Shown piece by piece: positions 7,786 through 16,254 of a stretch of 64,000 bases of DNA (the first letter of the stretch is position 1; each line of letters begins with the position of its first letter). The notes beneath the pieces are model-generated. The model had not been told where the DNA came from, did no database searches, and was given only the letters and a program-made list of their open reading frames with translations. The stretch is taken from contig PIZK01000004.1 in assembly GCA_002835545.1 (NCBI GenBank), positions 1 through 64,000 of the forward strand. Direction: 5' to 3'. The DNA is from Alteromonadales bacterium alter-6D02. GTDB taxonomy: Bacteria > Pseudomonadota > Gammaproteobacteria > Enterobacterales > Psychrobiaceae. The position numbers were made by a program, and so were the translations under genes.

Positions 7786-8523
7786 TTAAGCACGAATGTT
7801 GATAAACTGTGACTTAAACAAAAAGCCTTGCACATAATCCACCCCAATCTCTTGAGCAAAGGCGAAGTCTTCCTCAGTCTCAACACCTTCTAAAATAAGT
7901 GGTTTATTAGCCGCCTTGGCATAAGAAATCAACGCATCAAGTAACGTTAAAAATGCTGGCCGATGGCGGTTTAGCATAACGTAGCGATCAAACTTAATGT
8001 AATTGACTCGCTCTAATACCAGCGTCGAGAGCATCGAGTGTTCGTTACACACATCATCTAACGCAGTCTTGATATTGTTTTCCTTCATCAGGTTAATCAT
8101 TTCCAGACTTTTTCTCGCATCACTAATTTCTGAGTTTTCGATTAACTCAACCACCAAGGTCGTGTGATACTCTTTAAACAAATTAAGAAATGCATTTGGC
8201 TCATCATGTCTGTCACACACAAAGTATGAATCTTGATCGAGGTTAACAAATAATCGATGTGAGTGAGGAGCATTAGCCAATTGTAACTTCTTCTGCGCTA
8301 GCTCCACCTGATATAAAGATAATGGATTATCATGTAATGCGGCAAAGACATGATCGGGGCGAATAGGCTTGTCCGAACAATTATAAAATCGCGCAAGCGC
8401 TTCGTAAGCAAACACCTCTTTATTTCGAACGTCAATAATAGGTTGATACTCTACGCCAAAATTCTTACTTTCAATTAAATGAACCAATTGCACCGTAGAG
8501 AGCATGGTATCGTTAATACACAC
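7786..8523 (-). CDS. EAL-domain protein, putative c-di-GMP phosphodiesterase
   Basis: 245 aa from a GTG at 8523, chosen because AAGGAA (8530-8535) sits at ideal distance before it; an in-frame ATG at 8562 lies inside the promoter. A stand-alone EAL domain fills the protein. Putative active-site motifs are present: YEALARF, the Asn in FVNLDQD, ELIEN, the DD pair, IKFDR, EGVET and YVQGFLF. Loop 6, usually DDFG-x-G, reads LDDVCNE, so activity may be altered or lost. No GGDEF, sensor or membrane segment is present. The protein would act in the cytosol. A Fur-like operator overlaps its promoter. Confidence 0.85.
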   Translation of the reverse strand: MCINDTMLSTVQLVHLIESKNFGVEYQPIIDVRNKEVFAYEALARFYNCSDKPIRPDHVFAALHDNPLSLYQVELAQKKLQLANAPHSHRLFVNLDQDSYFVCDRHDEPNAFLNLFKEYHTTLVVELIENSEISDARKSLEMINLMKENNIKTALDDVCNEHSMLSTLVLERVNYIKFDRYVMLNRHRPAFLTLLDALISYAKAANKPLILEGVETEEDFAFAQEIGVDYVQGFLFKSQFINIRA

Positions 8524-8560
8524 TGATACTTCCTTAAATAAACAGTAACGATTGCGACAC

Positions 8561-8589
8561 ATAATGAATGATAATTATTTTCACTACAA
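8561..8589 (-). promoter_or_regulatory. promoter of EAL gene with nested Fur-like box
   Basis: Minus-strand -35 TTGTAG (8584-8589), 17-bp spacer and -10 CATTAT (8561-8566). The plus-strand bases 8564-8582, ATGAATGATAATTATTTTC, match 14 of 19 positions of the Fur consensus and cover the spacer and part of the -10. The GTG start lies about 38 bp downstream. Confidence 0.55.
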
Positions 8590-8718
8590 GTGAAAATCCG
8601 GCTTGACCAGTTGATAGGCTACTATGACAGCACTCTCAAATATCCAGAGCAGTCTGAACTGTGAAGTCTCGTTTTTACCCGCTACAATATAAACAATTAC
8701 CTCCAATTTAATGACACC

Positions 8719-9369
8719 ATGAATACACTGCCAATTTTATATAGCTTTAGACGATGCCCGTACGCTATGCGTGCGCGTATGGCAATCTACCTTAACGACA
8801 CCACAACAGAGTTACGTGAAGTCGTTTTAAAAGATAAGCCACACTCATTACTAGAATATTCTCCAAAAGGTACTGTGCCAGTGCTCGTGCTAGCAGATAG
8901 CCAAGTAATTGAGGAAAGCCGTGAAATTATGGACTGGGCCATTAACAATGCAGCTAGTCCGACTTTGGCATTGGCGACAGCGACGCAGGTTGAATTGATT
9001 GACTACAATGATAATGATTTTAAGCAACAACTCGATCGTTATAAATATTTTGACCGCCATCCTGAGCACACGCAGAGCGAGTACCGAAAGCAAGGCGAGT
9101 TTTTTCTACAAAGACTAGAACAAATGCTGACCGAACAAGATTTCTTATTCGGTGATAGCTATAGTTATGCTGACATCGCAATATTTCCTTTTATTCGTCA
9201 ATTTGCTCATGTTGATAAAACTTGGTTTGATGCTGCTCCCTACCCTAGGCTCCAACAATGGCTGTCGAGCTTTCTAGCCATGCACGCTTTCGCGCAAGTG
9301 ATGACAAAGTTTCCGCAATGGCAACCTAATCATGAGGTTTGTCACTTTCCTGCCACTGAGGTTGCATAA
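8719..9369 (+). CDS. glutathione S-transferase-like protein
   Basis: 216 aa. The N-terminal thioredoxin-fold domain begins with YSFRRCPYAMRARM (residues 8-21), a Cys-containing active-site motif resembling glutaredoxin-2/omega-type GSTs, followed by the cis-proline motif KGTVPVL and EESREIM. The C-terminal half is all-helical with the FGDSYSYADIAIFPF capping-box region near 150. Such proteins conjugate or reduce glutathione adducts in the cytosol; the substrate is unknown. Its stop codon abuts the next start (TAATG), indicating an operon with the phosphodiesterase. A TACAAT -10 about 25 bp upstream may drive it. Confidence 0.82.
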   Translation: MNTLPILYSFRRCPYAMRARMAIYLNDTTTELREVVLKDKPHSLLEYSPKGTVPVLVLADSQVIEESREIMDWAINNAASPTLALATATQVELIDYNDNDFKQQLDRYKYFDRHPEHTQSEYRKQGEFFLQRLEQMLTEQDFLFGDSYSYADIAIFPFIRQFAHVDKTWFDAAPYPRLQQWLSSFLAMHAFAQVMTKFPQWQPNHEVCHFPATEVA

Positions 9370-10079
9370 TGATTTGTATTGCTCACCGTGGCGCTCGAGG
9401 CTATGCACCTGAAAATACCCTAGCCGCTATCGATGTGGCATTAGAACAGGGCGCAACATGGATTGAAATTGATGTTAGAGCACATTCAGGTCAAGTCATT
9501 GTATTACACGATGAGTACCTTGATCGCACCACCAACGGCCACGGTCATATTGAACACTATAGCTTGAACGAATTACGCCAGTTAGATGCAGGCAACGGTC
9601 AACAAATCCCCTTATTAAATGAAGCAATTGAACTTGTTAATCACCGCGCAAAAATAAATATTGAATTAAAAGATGCTAATAGCGCAGCGTTGGTTCTCGC
9701 ATTAATTGAACAATATGTGAGTCGAGGTTGGCAGTATCAAGATTTTTTAGTCTCTGGCTTTTTTCATCATCAACTACAATGGATAAAGCAACAGCAACCA
9801 CAATGTCGTATTGGCGCATTAAGCGCTGGAGTTATGCTTGGGTATGCCGAGTTTGCACAGCAGCTTAACGCTTGGTCAATTAACCTCTGTGCTCAGTCGA
9901 TTAATCAACAAATAATTGATGATGCTCACCAGCGCGGCTTAAAGGTATTTGTTTATACCGTCAATAATCATCTACAGTTTGACGAGTTTGCTGCGATGGG
10001 AGTCGACGGTTTATTTACTGATTACCCTGAGCGAATGCTACACTGGCTCGATGAGCAAGCGTTATCATTACCCGGCTGA
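9369..10079 (+). CDS. glycerophosphodiester phosphodiesterase (cytosolic type)
   Basis: 236 aa with a GDPD TIM-barrel: catalytic AHRGARGYAPENT at residues 5-17, EIDVRAHSGQVIVLHD near 37-52 with the metal-binding Glu and Asp, and the second His in that segment. No signal peptide, so it resembles cytosolic UgpQ rather than periplasmic GlpQ. It would hydrolyse glycerophosphodiesters to glycerol-3-phosphate and an alcohol. It overlaps the upstream GST-like gene by a TAATG junction. Its last 12 bases overlap the convergent rarD gene inside a shared terminator hairpin. Confidence 0.92.
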   Translation: MICIAHRGARGYAPENTLAAIDVALEQGATWIEIDVRAHSGQVIVLHDEYLDRTTNGHGHIEHYSLNELRQLDAGNGQQIPLLNEAIELVNHRAKINIELKDANSAALVLALIEQYVSRGWQYQDFLVSGFFHHQLQWIKQQQPQCRIGALSAGVMLGYAEFAQQLNAWSINLCAQSINQQIIDDAHQRGLKVFVYTVNNHLQFDEFAAMGVDGLFTDYPERMLHWLDEQALSLPG

Positions 10080-10089
10080 TAACGCTTGC
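10055..10089. terminator. shared bidirectional hairpin of two convergent genes
   Basis: A perfect 13-bp stem (10055-10067 with 10077-10089) encloses a 9-nt loop. A T-run follows on the plus strand. Both stop codons, TGA of the phosphodiesterase and TAA of rarD, lie at the loop edges, so the terminator is coding on both strands and both proteins end with Gln-Ala-Leu-Ser before their last residues. Confidence 0.8.
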
Positions 10090-10973
10090 TTTTTCCTGCG
10101 ATGATTCATTAAACCATCGTAACTATAAACAATAAGAGCCAGCCAAATAAAGCCAAAGGTTATCGCTTTTTCCATTGAAAAGGCTTCTCCATAAACAAAA
10201 ACTGCCAATAGCAGCATTAGACTCGGCCCAATATATTGAATAAAACCTAAAGTTGATAATGGTATTCTGATAGCAGCCGCTGAAAACGCTAATAGCGGTA
10301 ACGTTGTCACTACACCCGCGGCAACCAATAATAGGCTATAAGTTAAGTCACTCATCAGTAATTCAATCGAGCTATGATCAATTAACCATAAATAAGCTAA
10401 AGCAACGGGTAATAAGAACAACGTTTCTACAAACAAGCCACTCAACGCATCGATATTAATTTTTTTTCGCAGGAGACCATAAATACCAAATGAGCTAGCT
10501 AATGCCAACGACACCCAAGGTATAGATCCGAATGAAATCAGCTCAACCAACACGGCTATGGCGGCAAGAGCCACAGCAGCCCACTGTAATCGTCGCAGTT
10601 TTTCTGCTAAGAAAACCGTACCTAACAAAATGTTAAATAGGGGATTAATATAATAACCTAGCGACGCATCAAGCATTCGATCATTATTGATAGCCCAAAT
10701 AAATAATAACCAGTTAAAAGCAATAATGACGGAAGTCACCGCCAGTAAGAGGATTTTTTTTCGCTGAGCAAATAACTGCTTGATATTACTAAAACCGCGC
10801 ATTAGTGCAATTACAATTAATACAAAAGCAAAAGACCATACTACTCGGTGTAATAAAATGTCGACAGCGCCAATATCGCCTAGCGCTTTAAAATAGAGTG
10901 GCGCAATCCCCCACATGATATAGGCGCTAAAAGCGAACATTAGCCCATGTTTATATCGTTGCTCAGCTAGCAT
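10068..10973 (-). CDS. rarD: RarD, EamA-family transporter
   Basis: 301 aa, the usual RarD length, with about ten predicted membrane helices in two EamA repeats. The N-terminal region carries the family hallmarks YIMWGIAPLYFKAL (18-31) and HRVVWSF (42-48), with a YYINPLFN segment near 105. It belongs to the drug/metabolite exporter superfamily in the inner membrane; the substrate of RarD is not settled. It is convergent with the glycerophosphodiesterase and shares a terminator with it. About 150 bp upstream a minus-strand intrinsic terminator lies in its possible leader. Confidence 0.9.
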   Translation of the reverse strand: MLAEQRYKHGLMFAFSAYIMWGIAPLYFKALGDIGAVDILLHRVVWSFAFVLIVIALMRGFSNIKQLFAQRKKILLLAVTSVIIAFNWLLFIWAINNDRMLDASLGYYINPLFNILLGTVFLAEKLRRLQWAAVALAAIAVLVELISFGSIPWVSLALASSFGIYGLLRKKINIDALSGLFVETLFLLPVALAYLWLIDHSSIELLMSDLTYSLLLVAAGVVTTLPLLAFSAAAIRIPLSTLGFIQYIGPSLMLLLAVFVYGEAFSMEKAITFGFIWLALIVYSYDGLMNHRRKKQALSAG

Positions 10974-11333
10974 AGCACTACCCTTAAAAAAGAAAGCCGA
11001 TAGTTTAAAGGGTAATCTACGACAAAGCTATTAATGAGATAGCTCCGTTCTTCCGCGAATGTAATCAAAAGGGTTGGAGAGGCAACAGAGTGACCGTTAT
11101 TTACTGGTGTGCAGTAAAAAAAAAGCACCATCAAATGATGGTGCCGCAAATAATCACTTACAGGAAACATGAGAGAGATAACTCAATGTCAATTTAATAG
11201 AGCAGCATAATCTTTATTAGTTCAATATTTATTTAATTAATTTTGATCTACGCTGATTTATTTACTCAGAGTATTTAGAAAGTGAACTGCATCAAGTACA
11301 CTAGCGGGTAATTTAGACAATGAGAACCTGACA
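10974..11333. other. intergenic region between rarD and ubiE
   Basis: 360 bp without a convincing gene. It must hold promoters of the divergent rarD and ubiE. The only strong structure is a minus-strand hairpin with T-run at 11115-11144. I see no clean -35/-10 pair on either strand. A minus-strand frame from 11170 to 10967 spans the hairpin but has no recognisable protein features. Confidence 0.6.
11115..11144 (-). terminator. intrinsic terminator upstream of rarD (sRNA end or attenuator)
   Basis: A perfect 9-bp stem (GCACCATCA/TGATGGTGC, 2-nt loop, 11125-11144) is followed on the minus strand by an unbroken run of about nine Ts. No gene ends just upstream on that strand, so it either ends a short RNA starting between ubiE and here, or attenuates rarD transcription. 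Confidence 0.7.
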
Positions 11334-12089
11334 ATGAGCAACACCGATAATGAAACAACCCATTTTGGCTATGAACAAGTAAAGGTTGAAGAAAAAGCCA
11401 CCAAGGTCGCTGACGTTTTTCATTCCGTTGCCGCTAAGTATGACATTATGAATGACTTAATGTCATTTGGTGTTCATCGCTTATGGAAGCGTTTTGCCAT
11501 TGATTGTTCCGGTATTCGTCCTGGCCAGAAAGTATTAGATCTAGCCGGTGGTACAGGCGATTTAACGGCCAAATTTTCTCGTGTTGTTGGCGACAAAGGT
11601 CAGGTCGTATTAGCTGATATAAATGATTCGATGCTTAAAGTAGGTCGTGATAAGTTACGCGATCTAGGTGTCGTATCTAACGTTGATTATGTGCAAGCCA
11701 ATGCAGAAGCATTGCCATTCCCAGACAATACATTCGATCTTATTACTATTGCTTTTGGGCTACGAAACGTCACCGATAAAGATAAAGCGTTACGTTCAAT
11801 GTACCGTGTATTAAAGCCTGGTGGACGCCTCTTAGTATTAGAGTTTTCAAAGCCAAGCAATGAACTTCTCTCTAAAGCTTATGACATGTATAGCTTTAAC
11901 TTACTACCAACAATGGGAAAAGTCATAGCTAACGATAGTGAGAGTTATAAATATTTAGCAGAATCTATTCGCATGCACCCAGATCAAGCGACATTACAAG
12001 GCATGATGGATAGCGCTGGTTTTGAACAAACTCAGTTTTATAATTTAACTGGCGGTATTGTTGCATTACACCGTGGTTATAAGTTCTAA
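11334..12089 (+). CDS. ubiE: UbiE, C-methyltransferase of ubiquinone/menaquinone synthesis
   Basis: 251 aa, the usual length. It methylates demethylmenaquinol and 2-polyprenyl-6-methoxy-benzoquinol with SAM. The SAM-binding motif I is [11 protein letters not shown] near residue 70; the UbiE signature [17 protein letters not shown] (38-54) and the C-terminal [12 protein letters not shown] are present. It heads the plus-strand ubiE-ubiJ-ubiB-tatABC cluster, the conserved gammaproteobacterial order. ubiJ follows after 9 bp. The protein is peripheral to the inner membrane in the Ubi complex. Confidence 0.98.
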   Translation: MSNTDNETTHFGYEQVKVEEKATKVADVFHSVAAKYDIMNDLMSFGVHRLWKRFAIDCSGIRPGQKVLDLAGGTGDLTAKFSRVVGDKGQVVLADINDSMLKVGRDKLRDLGVVSNVDYVQANAEALPFPDNTFDLITIAFGLRNVTDKDKALRSMYRVLKPGGRLLVLEFSKPSNELLSKAYDMYSFNLLPTMGKVIANDSESYKYLAESIRMHPDQATLQGMMDSAGFEQTQFYNLTGGIVALHRGYKF

Positions 12090-12098
12090 GGTTGCGTC

Positions 12099-12704
12099 AT
12101 GCCCTTCCCTACTTTAATCAGTGCTGTTGTTGAAACAGCACTCAACCATCTACTTACATTAGATAGAACCCACCATTTACGGATGCAACCATTGCTAGGA
12201 AAGACCATTGCCGTCACCCTAGCTGAATATAAGCAGCCTCTATATTTTCACTTTAGTTCAACAAAAATCGATGTGCTCAATCGTTATGAAGGTAAGTGTG
12301 ATGTTGAATTAGGATTAGCCTTAAACACGCTTGCAGCCTTAAAAAACACGCCGAATATCAGCGAACTGATAAAACAAGATCAGCTAGTTATTCAAGGTGA
12401 TATCAAAGTTTTACAACAGTTTGCCGACTTAGTAACGGAATTAGACATCGATTGGGCTGAACTTTTGTCACACTACACGGGAGACCTAGTTGCACATCGA
12501 GCGACTTTAGGTGTTAAAAAAACCTTATCAGGCCTCCATCATAAAAGCCTGGAAAGTAAACAACAGTTAGCCGAGTATTTGTCACAAGAAAAACGGCTCG
12601 TTTTAGGCCAGCTAGAATTTGTACACTTTAGCGATCAAGTCTCAGAACTAGAGCAGCGTACAGAACGTTTACTACAATTAACTAACTCTCTTGGAACGCA
12701 TTAA
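12099..12704 (+). CDS. ubiJ: UbiJ, ubiquinone assembly factor with SCP2 domain
   Basis: 201 aa. The N-terminal SCP2-like lipid-binding domain covers about residues 20-115 ([10 protein letters not shown]-like strand region and [14 protein letters not shown] helix), and the C-terminus (160-198) is a helical coiled coil ending near [12 protein letters not shown]. In E. coli UbiJ binds the hydrophobic ubiquinone intermediates in the cytosolic Ubi metabolon with UbiK. Position between ubiE and ubiB is decisive for the name. It overlaps the ubiB start by one base (TAATG). Confidence 0.92.
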   Translation: MPFPTLISAVVETALNHLLTLDRTHHLRMQPLLGKTIAVTLAEYKQPLYFHFSSTKIDVLNRYEGKCDVELGLALNTLAALKNTPNISELIKQDQLVIQGDIKVLQQFADLVTELDIDWAELLSHYTGDLVAHRATLGVKKTLSGLHHKSLESKQQLAEYLSQEKRLVLGQLEFVHFSDQVSELEQRTERLLQLTNSLGTH

Positions 12705-14353
12705 TGAAGTTCTCTCGCCTACGCCGCTTTTATCAATTAAATAAAGTTTTCTTTCAATATGGATTAGATGAATTCATTCCATGGCACTTATTGCCTTGGT
12801 ATGCACGTGCTGGACGTTATTGTTTCTTTTGGCTCACCAATCAACACCAAGATAAATCCCAAGCCGAACGCTTGCGCTTAAGCTTAGAAAAGCTCGGCCC
12901 CGTTTATATAAAGTTTGGCCAAATGCTGTCTACTCGCCGCGATTTACTCACTCCGGAACTAGCCAAAGAGTTAAGTAAGTTACAAGATAATGTCGCGCCA
13001 TTTCCTAGTGAGCAAGCGATAGAGCTGATTACAAGAAACCTTGAGCAACCTATTGAGAAAGTATTCGATCATTTTGATTCAGTTCCCCTCGCCAGCGCAT
13101 CGATTGCACAAGTGCATACTGCAACATTAAAAGAAACGCAGCAGCAAGTCGTCATCAAGGTTATTCGTCCTGAGATTACTAACATCATAAAGAGTGATAC
13201 CGATTTAATGGCAACCTTTGCCAAGCTATTGACCAAGGTATTACCACAACACAGTGAGCGATTGCGCCCAGTCGAAGTCGTTGAAGAGTATCGTCGTACC
13301 ATTCTCAATGAATTGGACATGAGTAAAGAGGCAGCCAACACTCAGGTGTTACGCAGTAATTTTACCAACTCAGATTCATTATACATCCCTGAAATATACC
13401 CAGAGTATTGCTTTAAAAACATGCTAGTCATTGAGCGTATCTTTGGGATACCTGTTGCAGATATTGAACAATTAAAAGCACAAAACACGGATCTTAAACT
13501 ATTAGCGGAACGTGGTGTTGAAGTCTTCTTCACTCAAGTCTTCCGTGATAGTTTCTTTCATGCAGATATGCACCCAGGCAACATCTTTGTTTCTAAAGAG
13601 ACACCCCATAATCCAAAGTACATCGGCATTGATTGTGGCATTGTAGGGACATTAAACAAAGAAGATCAGCGCTATCTTGCGGAAAACTTTGCCGCCTTCT
13701 TTAATCGTGACTATCACAAAGTTGCAACGCTTCACGTGGATTCAGGGTGGGTACCCAGTGATACCAATGTTGAAGAATTTGAGTTTGCTATTCGTCATGT
13801 TCTCGAACCGATTTTCGCTAAGCCGCTAGCTGAGATATCCTTTGGCCATGTATTAATCAACCTGTTTGATACGGCTCGTCAATTTAATATGCAAGTTCAG
13901 CCTCAACTAGTGCTGCTTCAAAAAACTTTACTTTATATTGAAGGGCTTGGCCGCCAGCTCTACCCAGAACTCGACTTATGGCAAACCGCCAAACCGTTTT
14001 TAGAGCGCTGGCTTAAAGAGCAGATGGGGCCGCAAGCGTTTTACCAAGCAGTAAAAGCGAACGGGCCATTTTGGCTAGAGAAGATGCCTGAACTGCCAAA
14101 TTTAGTTTATGACAGTTTAAAGCGTCAGCAAAAGCAGCAAGCACAATGGCAGAAGAATCAACAGCGATTACTGCGCAATCAACACCTACAACAGCGGAGC
14201 CAGTTCTTTTTAATTATTGGCAGCTGCCTGCTGCTATCAAGTACGCTACTTTACCTTCATGATAAGAGCGATGGCTTATTGCTAGCAACAAGTATTGGTT
14301 CAATCTTTTGTTGGTTTAAAGCATGGCAAGATAAAAGCAGCTATACAGACTAG
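12704..14353 (+). CDS. ubiB: UbiB, atypical kinase/ATPase for ubiquinone synthesis
   Basis: 549 aa, the expected size. It is an ADCK/UbiB protein-kinase-like ATPase needed for coenzyme Q synthesis. Visible are the KxGQ motif in [13 protein letters not shown] near 90, the alanine-rich loop ASASIAQVH near 128, the catalytic-loop ADMHPGNIF near 288 and the metal-binding GIDCG near 307. The C-terminal 50 residues hold two hydrophobic segments that anchor it in the inner membrane, preceded by a Gln-rich linker. It follows ubiJ with a one-base overlap; tatA begins 57 bp later. Confidence 0.98.
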   Translation: MKFSRLRRFYQLNKVFFQYGLDEFIPWHLLPWYARAGRYCFFWLTNQHQDKSQAERLRLSLEKLGPVYIKFGQMLSTRRDLLTPELAKELSKLQDNVAPFPSEQAIELITRNLEQPIEKVFDHFDSVPLASASIAQVHTATLKETQQQVVIKVIRPEITNIIKSDTDLMATFAKLLTKVLPQHSERLRPVEVVEEYRRTILNELDMSKEAANTQVLRSNFTNSDSLYIPEIYPEYCFKNMLVIERIFGIPVADIEQLKAQNTDLKLLAERGVEVFFTQVFRDSFFHADMHPGNIFVSKETPHNPKYIGIDCGIVGTLNKEDQRYLAENFAAFFNRDYHKVATLHVDSGWVPSDTNVEEFEFAIRHVLEPIFAKPLAEISFGHVLINLFDTARQFNMQVQPQLVLLQKTLLYIEGLGRQLYPELDLWQTAKPFLERWLKEQMGPQAFYQAVKANGPFWLEKMPELPNLVYDSLKRQQKQQAQWQKNQQRLLRNQHLQQRSQFFLIIGSCLLLSSTLLYLHDKSDGLLLATSIGSIFCWFKAWQDKSSYTD

Positions 14354-14410
14354 TCAAAAAACGATTAGAATAGGTGTAATTAAGTTTTTATAAGAATAAC
14401 TGGAGCCGTT

Positions 14411-14638
14411 ATGGGTAACATTGGAATTTGGCAATTATTGATTGTTGCTGTGATCATCGTTTTATTATTTGGTACAAAAAAATTACGTAACTTAGGTAGC
14501 GATCTGGGTTCTTCTGTAAAAGGCTTTAAAAAAGCGATGAACAATGATGAGTCACAGTCTTTAGATAACAAAACCGCTGATACAACAGCGACTAAAGAGC
14601 AGGCTGAATCGGTAGAAAACAAAAAAGAGCAGGTTTAA
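14411..14638 (+). CDS. tatA: TatA, twin-arginine translocase pore subunit
   Basis: 75 aa. A short N-terminal transmembrane helix (residues 4-20, [17 protein letters not shown]) is followed by the conserved [10 protein letters not shown] hinge, an amphipathic helix ending in VKGFKKAM, and an acidic charged tail. It oligomerises to let folded proteins cross the inner membrane. A short gap of 6 bp leads to tatB. An SD-like GGAG lies just before the ATG. Downstream order tatA-tatB-tatC is complete. Confidence 0.97.
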   Translation: MGNIGIWQLLIVAVIIVLLFGTKKLRNLGSDLGSSVKGFKKAMNNDESQSLDNKTADTTATKEQAESVENKKEQV

Positions 14639-14644
14639 CTCTTT

Positions 14645-14986
14645 ATGTTCGATATCGGTCTGTGGGAGCTCATTGTCATTGGTATTTTAGGGCTTATTGT
14701 TTTAGGTCCTGAACGGCTACCAACAGCGGTTAGAACTGTGTCAGGCTGGATTAAAACCACACGACGAATGGCCCAAAACGTTAAGAATGAGCTTGAACAA
14801 GAACTTGAAATTGAAAAGTTACACAGCGATTTGAAAAAAGCTGAAAGTATCTCTAGCGATCTTAATAGTGAGGCGATTCCTGAAGAGTTAAGGAAGTCGG
14901 TTCAAACATTACAACAGGCCGCCCAAGAAGTTACTCGCCCCTATGAAACTAAACCGAGTAACTCGACTCCTCCAGCTAAAGAATAA
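14645..14986 (+). CDS. tatB: TatB, twin-arginine translocase receptor subunit
   Basis: 113 aa, somewhat shorter than E. coli TatB (171). The N-terminus [13 protein letters not shown] with Glu at residue 8 in the membrane helix and the LGPERLP hinge are TatB signatures that separate it from TatA. A long amphipathic/coiled region rich in Glu and Lys follows (residues 30-95), then a Pro/Ser tail. With TatC it forms the twin-arginine signal receptor. It ends 2 bp before tatC. Confidence 0.96.
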   Translation: MFDIGLWELIVIGILGLIVLGPERLPTAVRTVSGWIKTTRRMAQNVKNELEQELEIEKLHSDLKKAESISSDLNSEAIPEELRKSVQTLQQAAQEVTRPYETKPSNSTPPAKE

Positions 14987-14988
14987 TT

Positions 14989-15729
14989 ATGTCAACGTCT
15001 TCGCAACCGCTTATTTCACACCTAATGGAACTTAGGAATGGTTTATTAAAAGCCATTTTTAGCGTTCTGCTCATTTTCATCGGTCTCGTCTATTTTGCGA
15101 ACGATCTTTACATATACGTTTCACAACCATTAAAAGAGCAATTGCCCGAAGGGACGTCAATGATTGCGACAGGGGTGACATCATCATTTTTCGCTCCTTT
15201 TAAGTTAACCTTGATGTTGTCATTTTTTATTGCAATTCCTTTTGTGCTCCATCAGATCTGGAGTTTTATCGCCCCAGCGCTCTATAAGCACGAAAAACGT
15301 TTGGTTTTACCTCTTTTATGCGCCAGCACAATCTTATTTTATGCAGGTATAGCCTTTGCCTATTATGTGGTTTTTCCAGTGATATTTGGTTTTTTCACTA
15401 GTGTAGCTCCTGAAGGGGTCACTATTGCGACAGATATCGAGAGTTACCTAGACTTTGTTCTTAAGCTATTTTTTGCTTTTGGTTTTGCCTTTGAAATTCC
15501 TATTGCGATTATCTTAATGTGCTGGGCTGGTGTCACTACACCAGAAAGCCTTAAAGCAAAACGTCCCTACGTTGTAGTGGGTGCATTTGTAGTTGGTATG
15601 TTATTAACACCACCTGACATTATTTCTCAATCGATGCTCGCAATTCCAATGCTTATATTATTTGAATGTGGCTTACTCATTGCTTCACTCTACCGCCCAA
15701 ATACTGACAACAACACCGTCGAAGAGTAG
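14989..15729 (+). CDS. tatC: TatC, twin-arginine translocase core subunit
   Basis: 246 aa with six predicted membrane helices. The N-terminal cytosolic [12 protein letters not shown] (residues 11-22), with the Glu contacting the signal peptide, and the loop motif [11 protein letters not shown] near 90-100 are characteristic, as is the [11 protein letters not shown] stretch near 160 containing the conserved membrane Glu. It recognises RR signal peptides with TatB. The next gene, a small secreted protein, begins 9 bp after the stop, so it is probably in the same transcript. Confidence 0.97.
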   Translation: MSTSSQPLISHLMELRNGLLKAIFSVLLIFIGLVYFANDLYIYVSQPLKEQLPEGTSMIATGVTSSFFAPFKLTLMLSFFIAIPFVLHQIWSFIAPALYKHEKRLVLPLLCASTILFYAGIAFAYYVVFPVIFGFFTSVAPEGVTIATDIESYLDFVLKLFFAFGFAFEIPIAIILMCWAGVTTPESLKAKRPYVVVGAFVVGMLLTPPDIISQSMLAIPMLILFECGLLIASLYRPNTDNNTVEE

Positions 15730-15738
15730 GTTTTATTT

Positions 15739-16254
15739 ATGAAATTGTTATCACTATCAATCACTGTATTACTACTAATTGCATTTAATGCATCTGCAAA
15801 AAGTACTCAAGATAAAATACAACACTGCGCTAAATTTGAAGATAATAAAAAGCGCTTAACATGTTTTGACTCACTAGTAATAAAAAAGGAAAAAGCACCT
15901 AAAGGTAAAGAGGTCTCGCTAGCTAAGTCAGAAGTAATACTAGAGACGGCTAAACCAAAAGCAGTGGTAAATGTAGCTGAACCCAAAAAACTTACTCAAC
16001 AGTTTGGTTTCGAGTCAAAAGTTATTACACAAACACCGGAATCGCTAACGTTTACAGTACAAAAAGTCCAAAAAAATCCTCATGGAAAATTAAAGATTAC
16101 CTTTAAAAACGGTCAAATTTGGCAACAACGAGACTCCAAGCGTTTCCGTTTAAAGACAGATGAGCAGGTTATTGTGTCAAAAGGAGCCTGGGGCTCATTC
16201 TTTCTTCAAAAACCAACAGCCAATAGCCGTATCAAGATCAAGCGACTTAAATAA
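15739..16254 (+). CDS. small exported protein of unknown function
   Basis: 171 aa, not recognised with confidence. A Sec-type signal peptide (residues 1-20, cleavage after ASA) is followed by a short segment with two cysteines in the pattern C-x10-C (HCAKFEDNKKRLTCFDSL), which is shared by many small periplasmic proteins including T6SS-associated VasI/TagO types. A Lys-rich linker follows, then a beta-rich C-terminal part (residues 110-171) with FKNGQIWQQRDS and KIKRLK. Sandwiched between tatC and tatD and overlapping tatD by one TAATG, it is co-transcribed. No role in Tat export can be claimed from sequence. Confidence 0.75.
   Translation: MKLLSLSITVLLLIAFNASAKSTQDKIQHCAKFEDNKKRLTCFDSLVIKKEKAPKGKEVSLAKSEVILETAKPKAVVNVAEPKKLTQQFGFESKVITQTPESLTFTVQKVQKNPHGKLKITFKNGQIWQQRDSKRFRLKTDEQVIVSKGAWGSFFLQKPTANSRIKIKRLK

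Noticed and set aside
8524-8562. Start of the EAL gene at the ATG 8562
   Set aside because: This would place the start in the -10 box of the best promoter; the GTG at 8523 has a proper ribosome site.
10967-11170. 67-aa minus-strand ORF upstream of rarD as a leader peptide (His codons in the stem)
   Set aside because: It spans a terminator hairpin, has no Shine-Dalgarno or family features, and the His codons are a by-product of the stem sequence.
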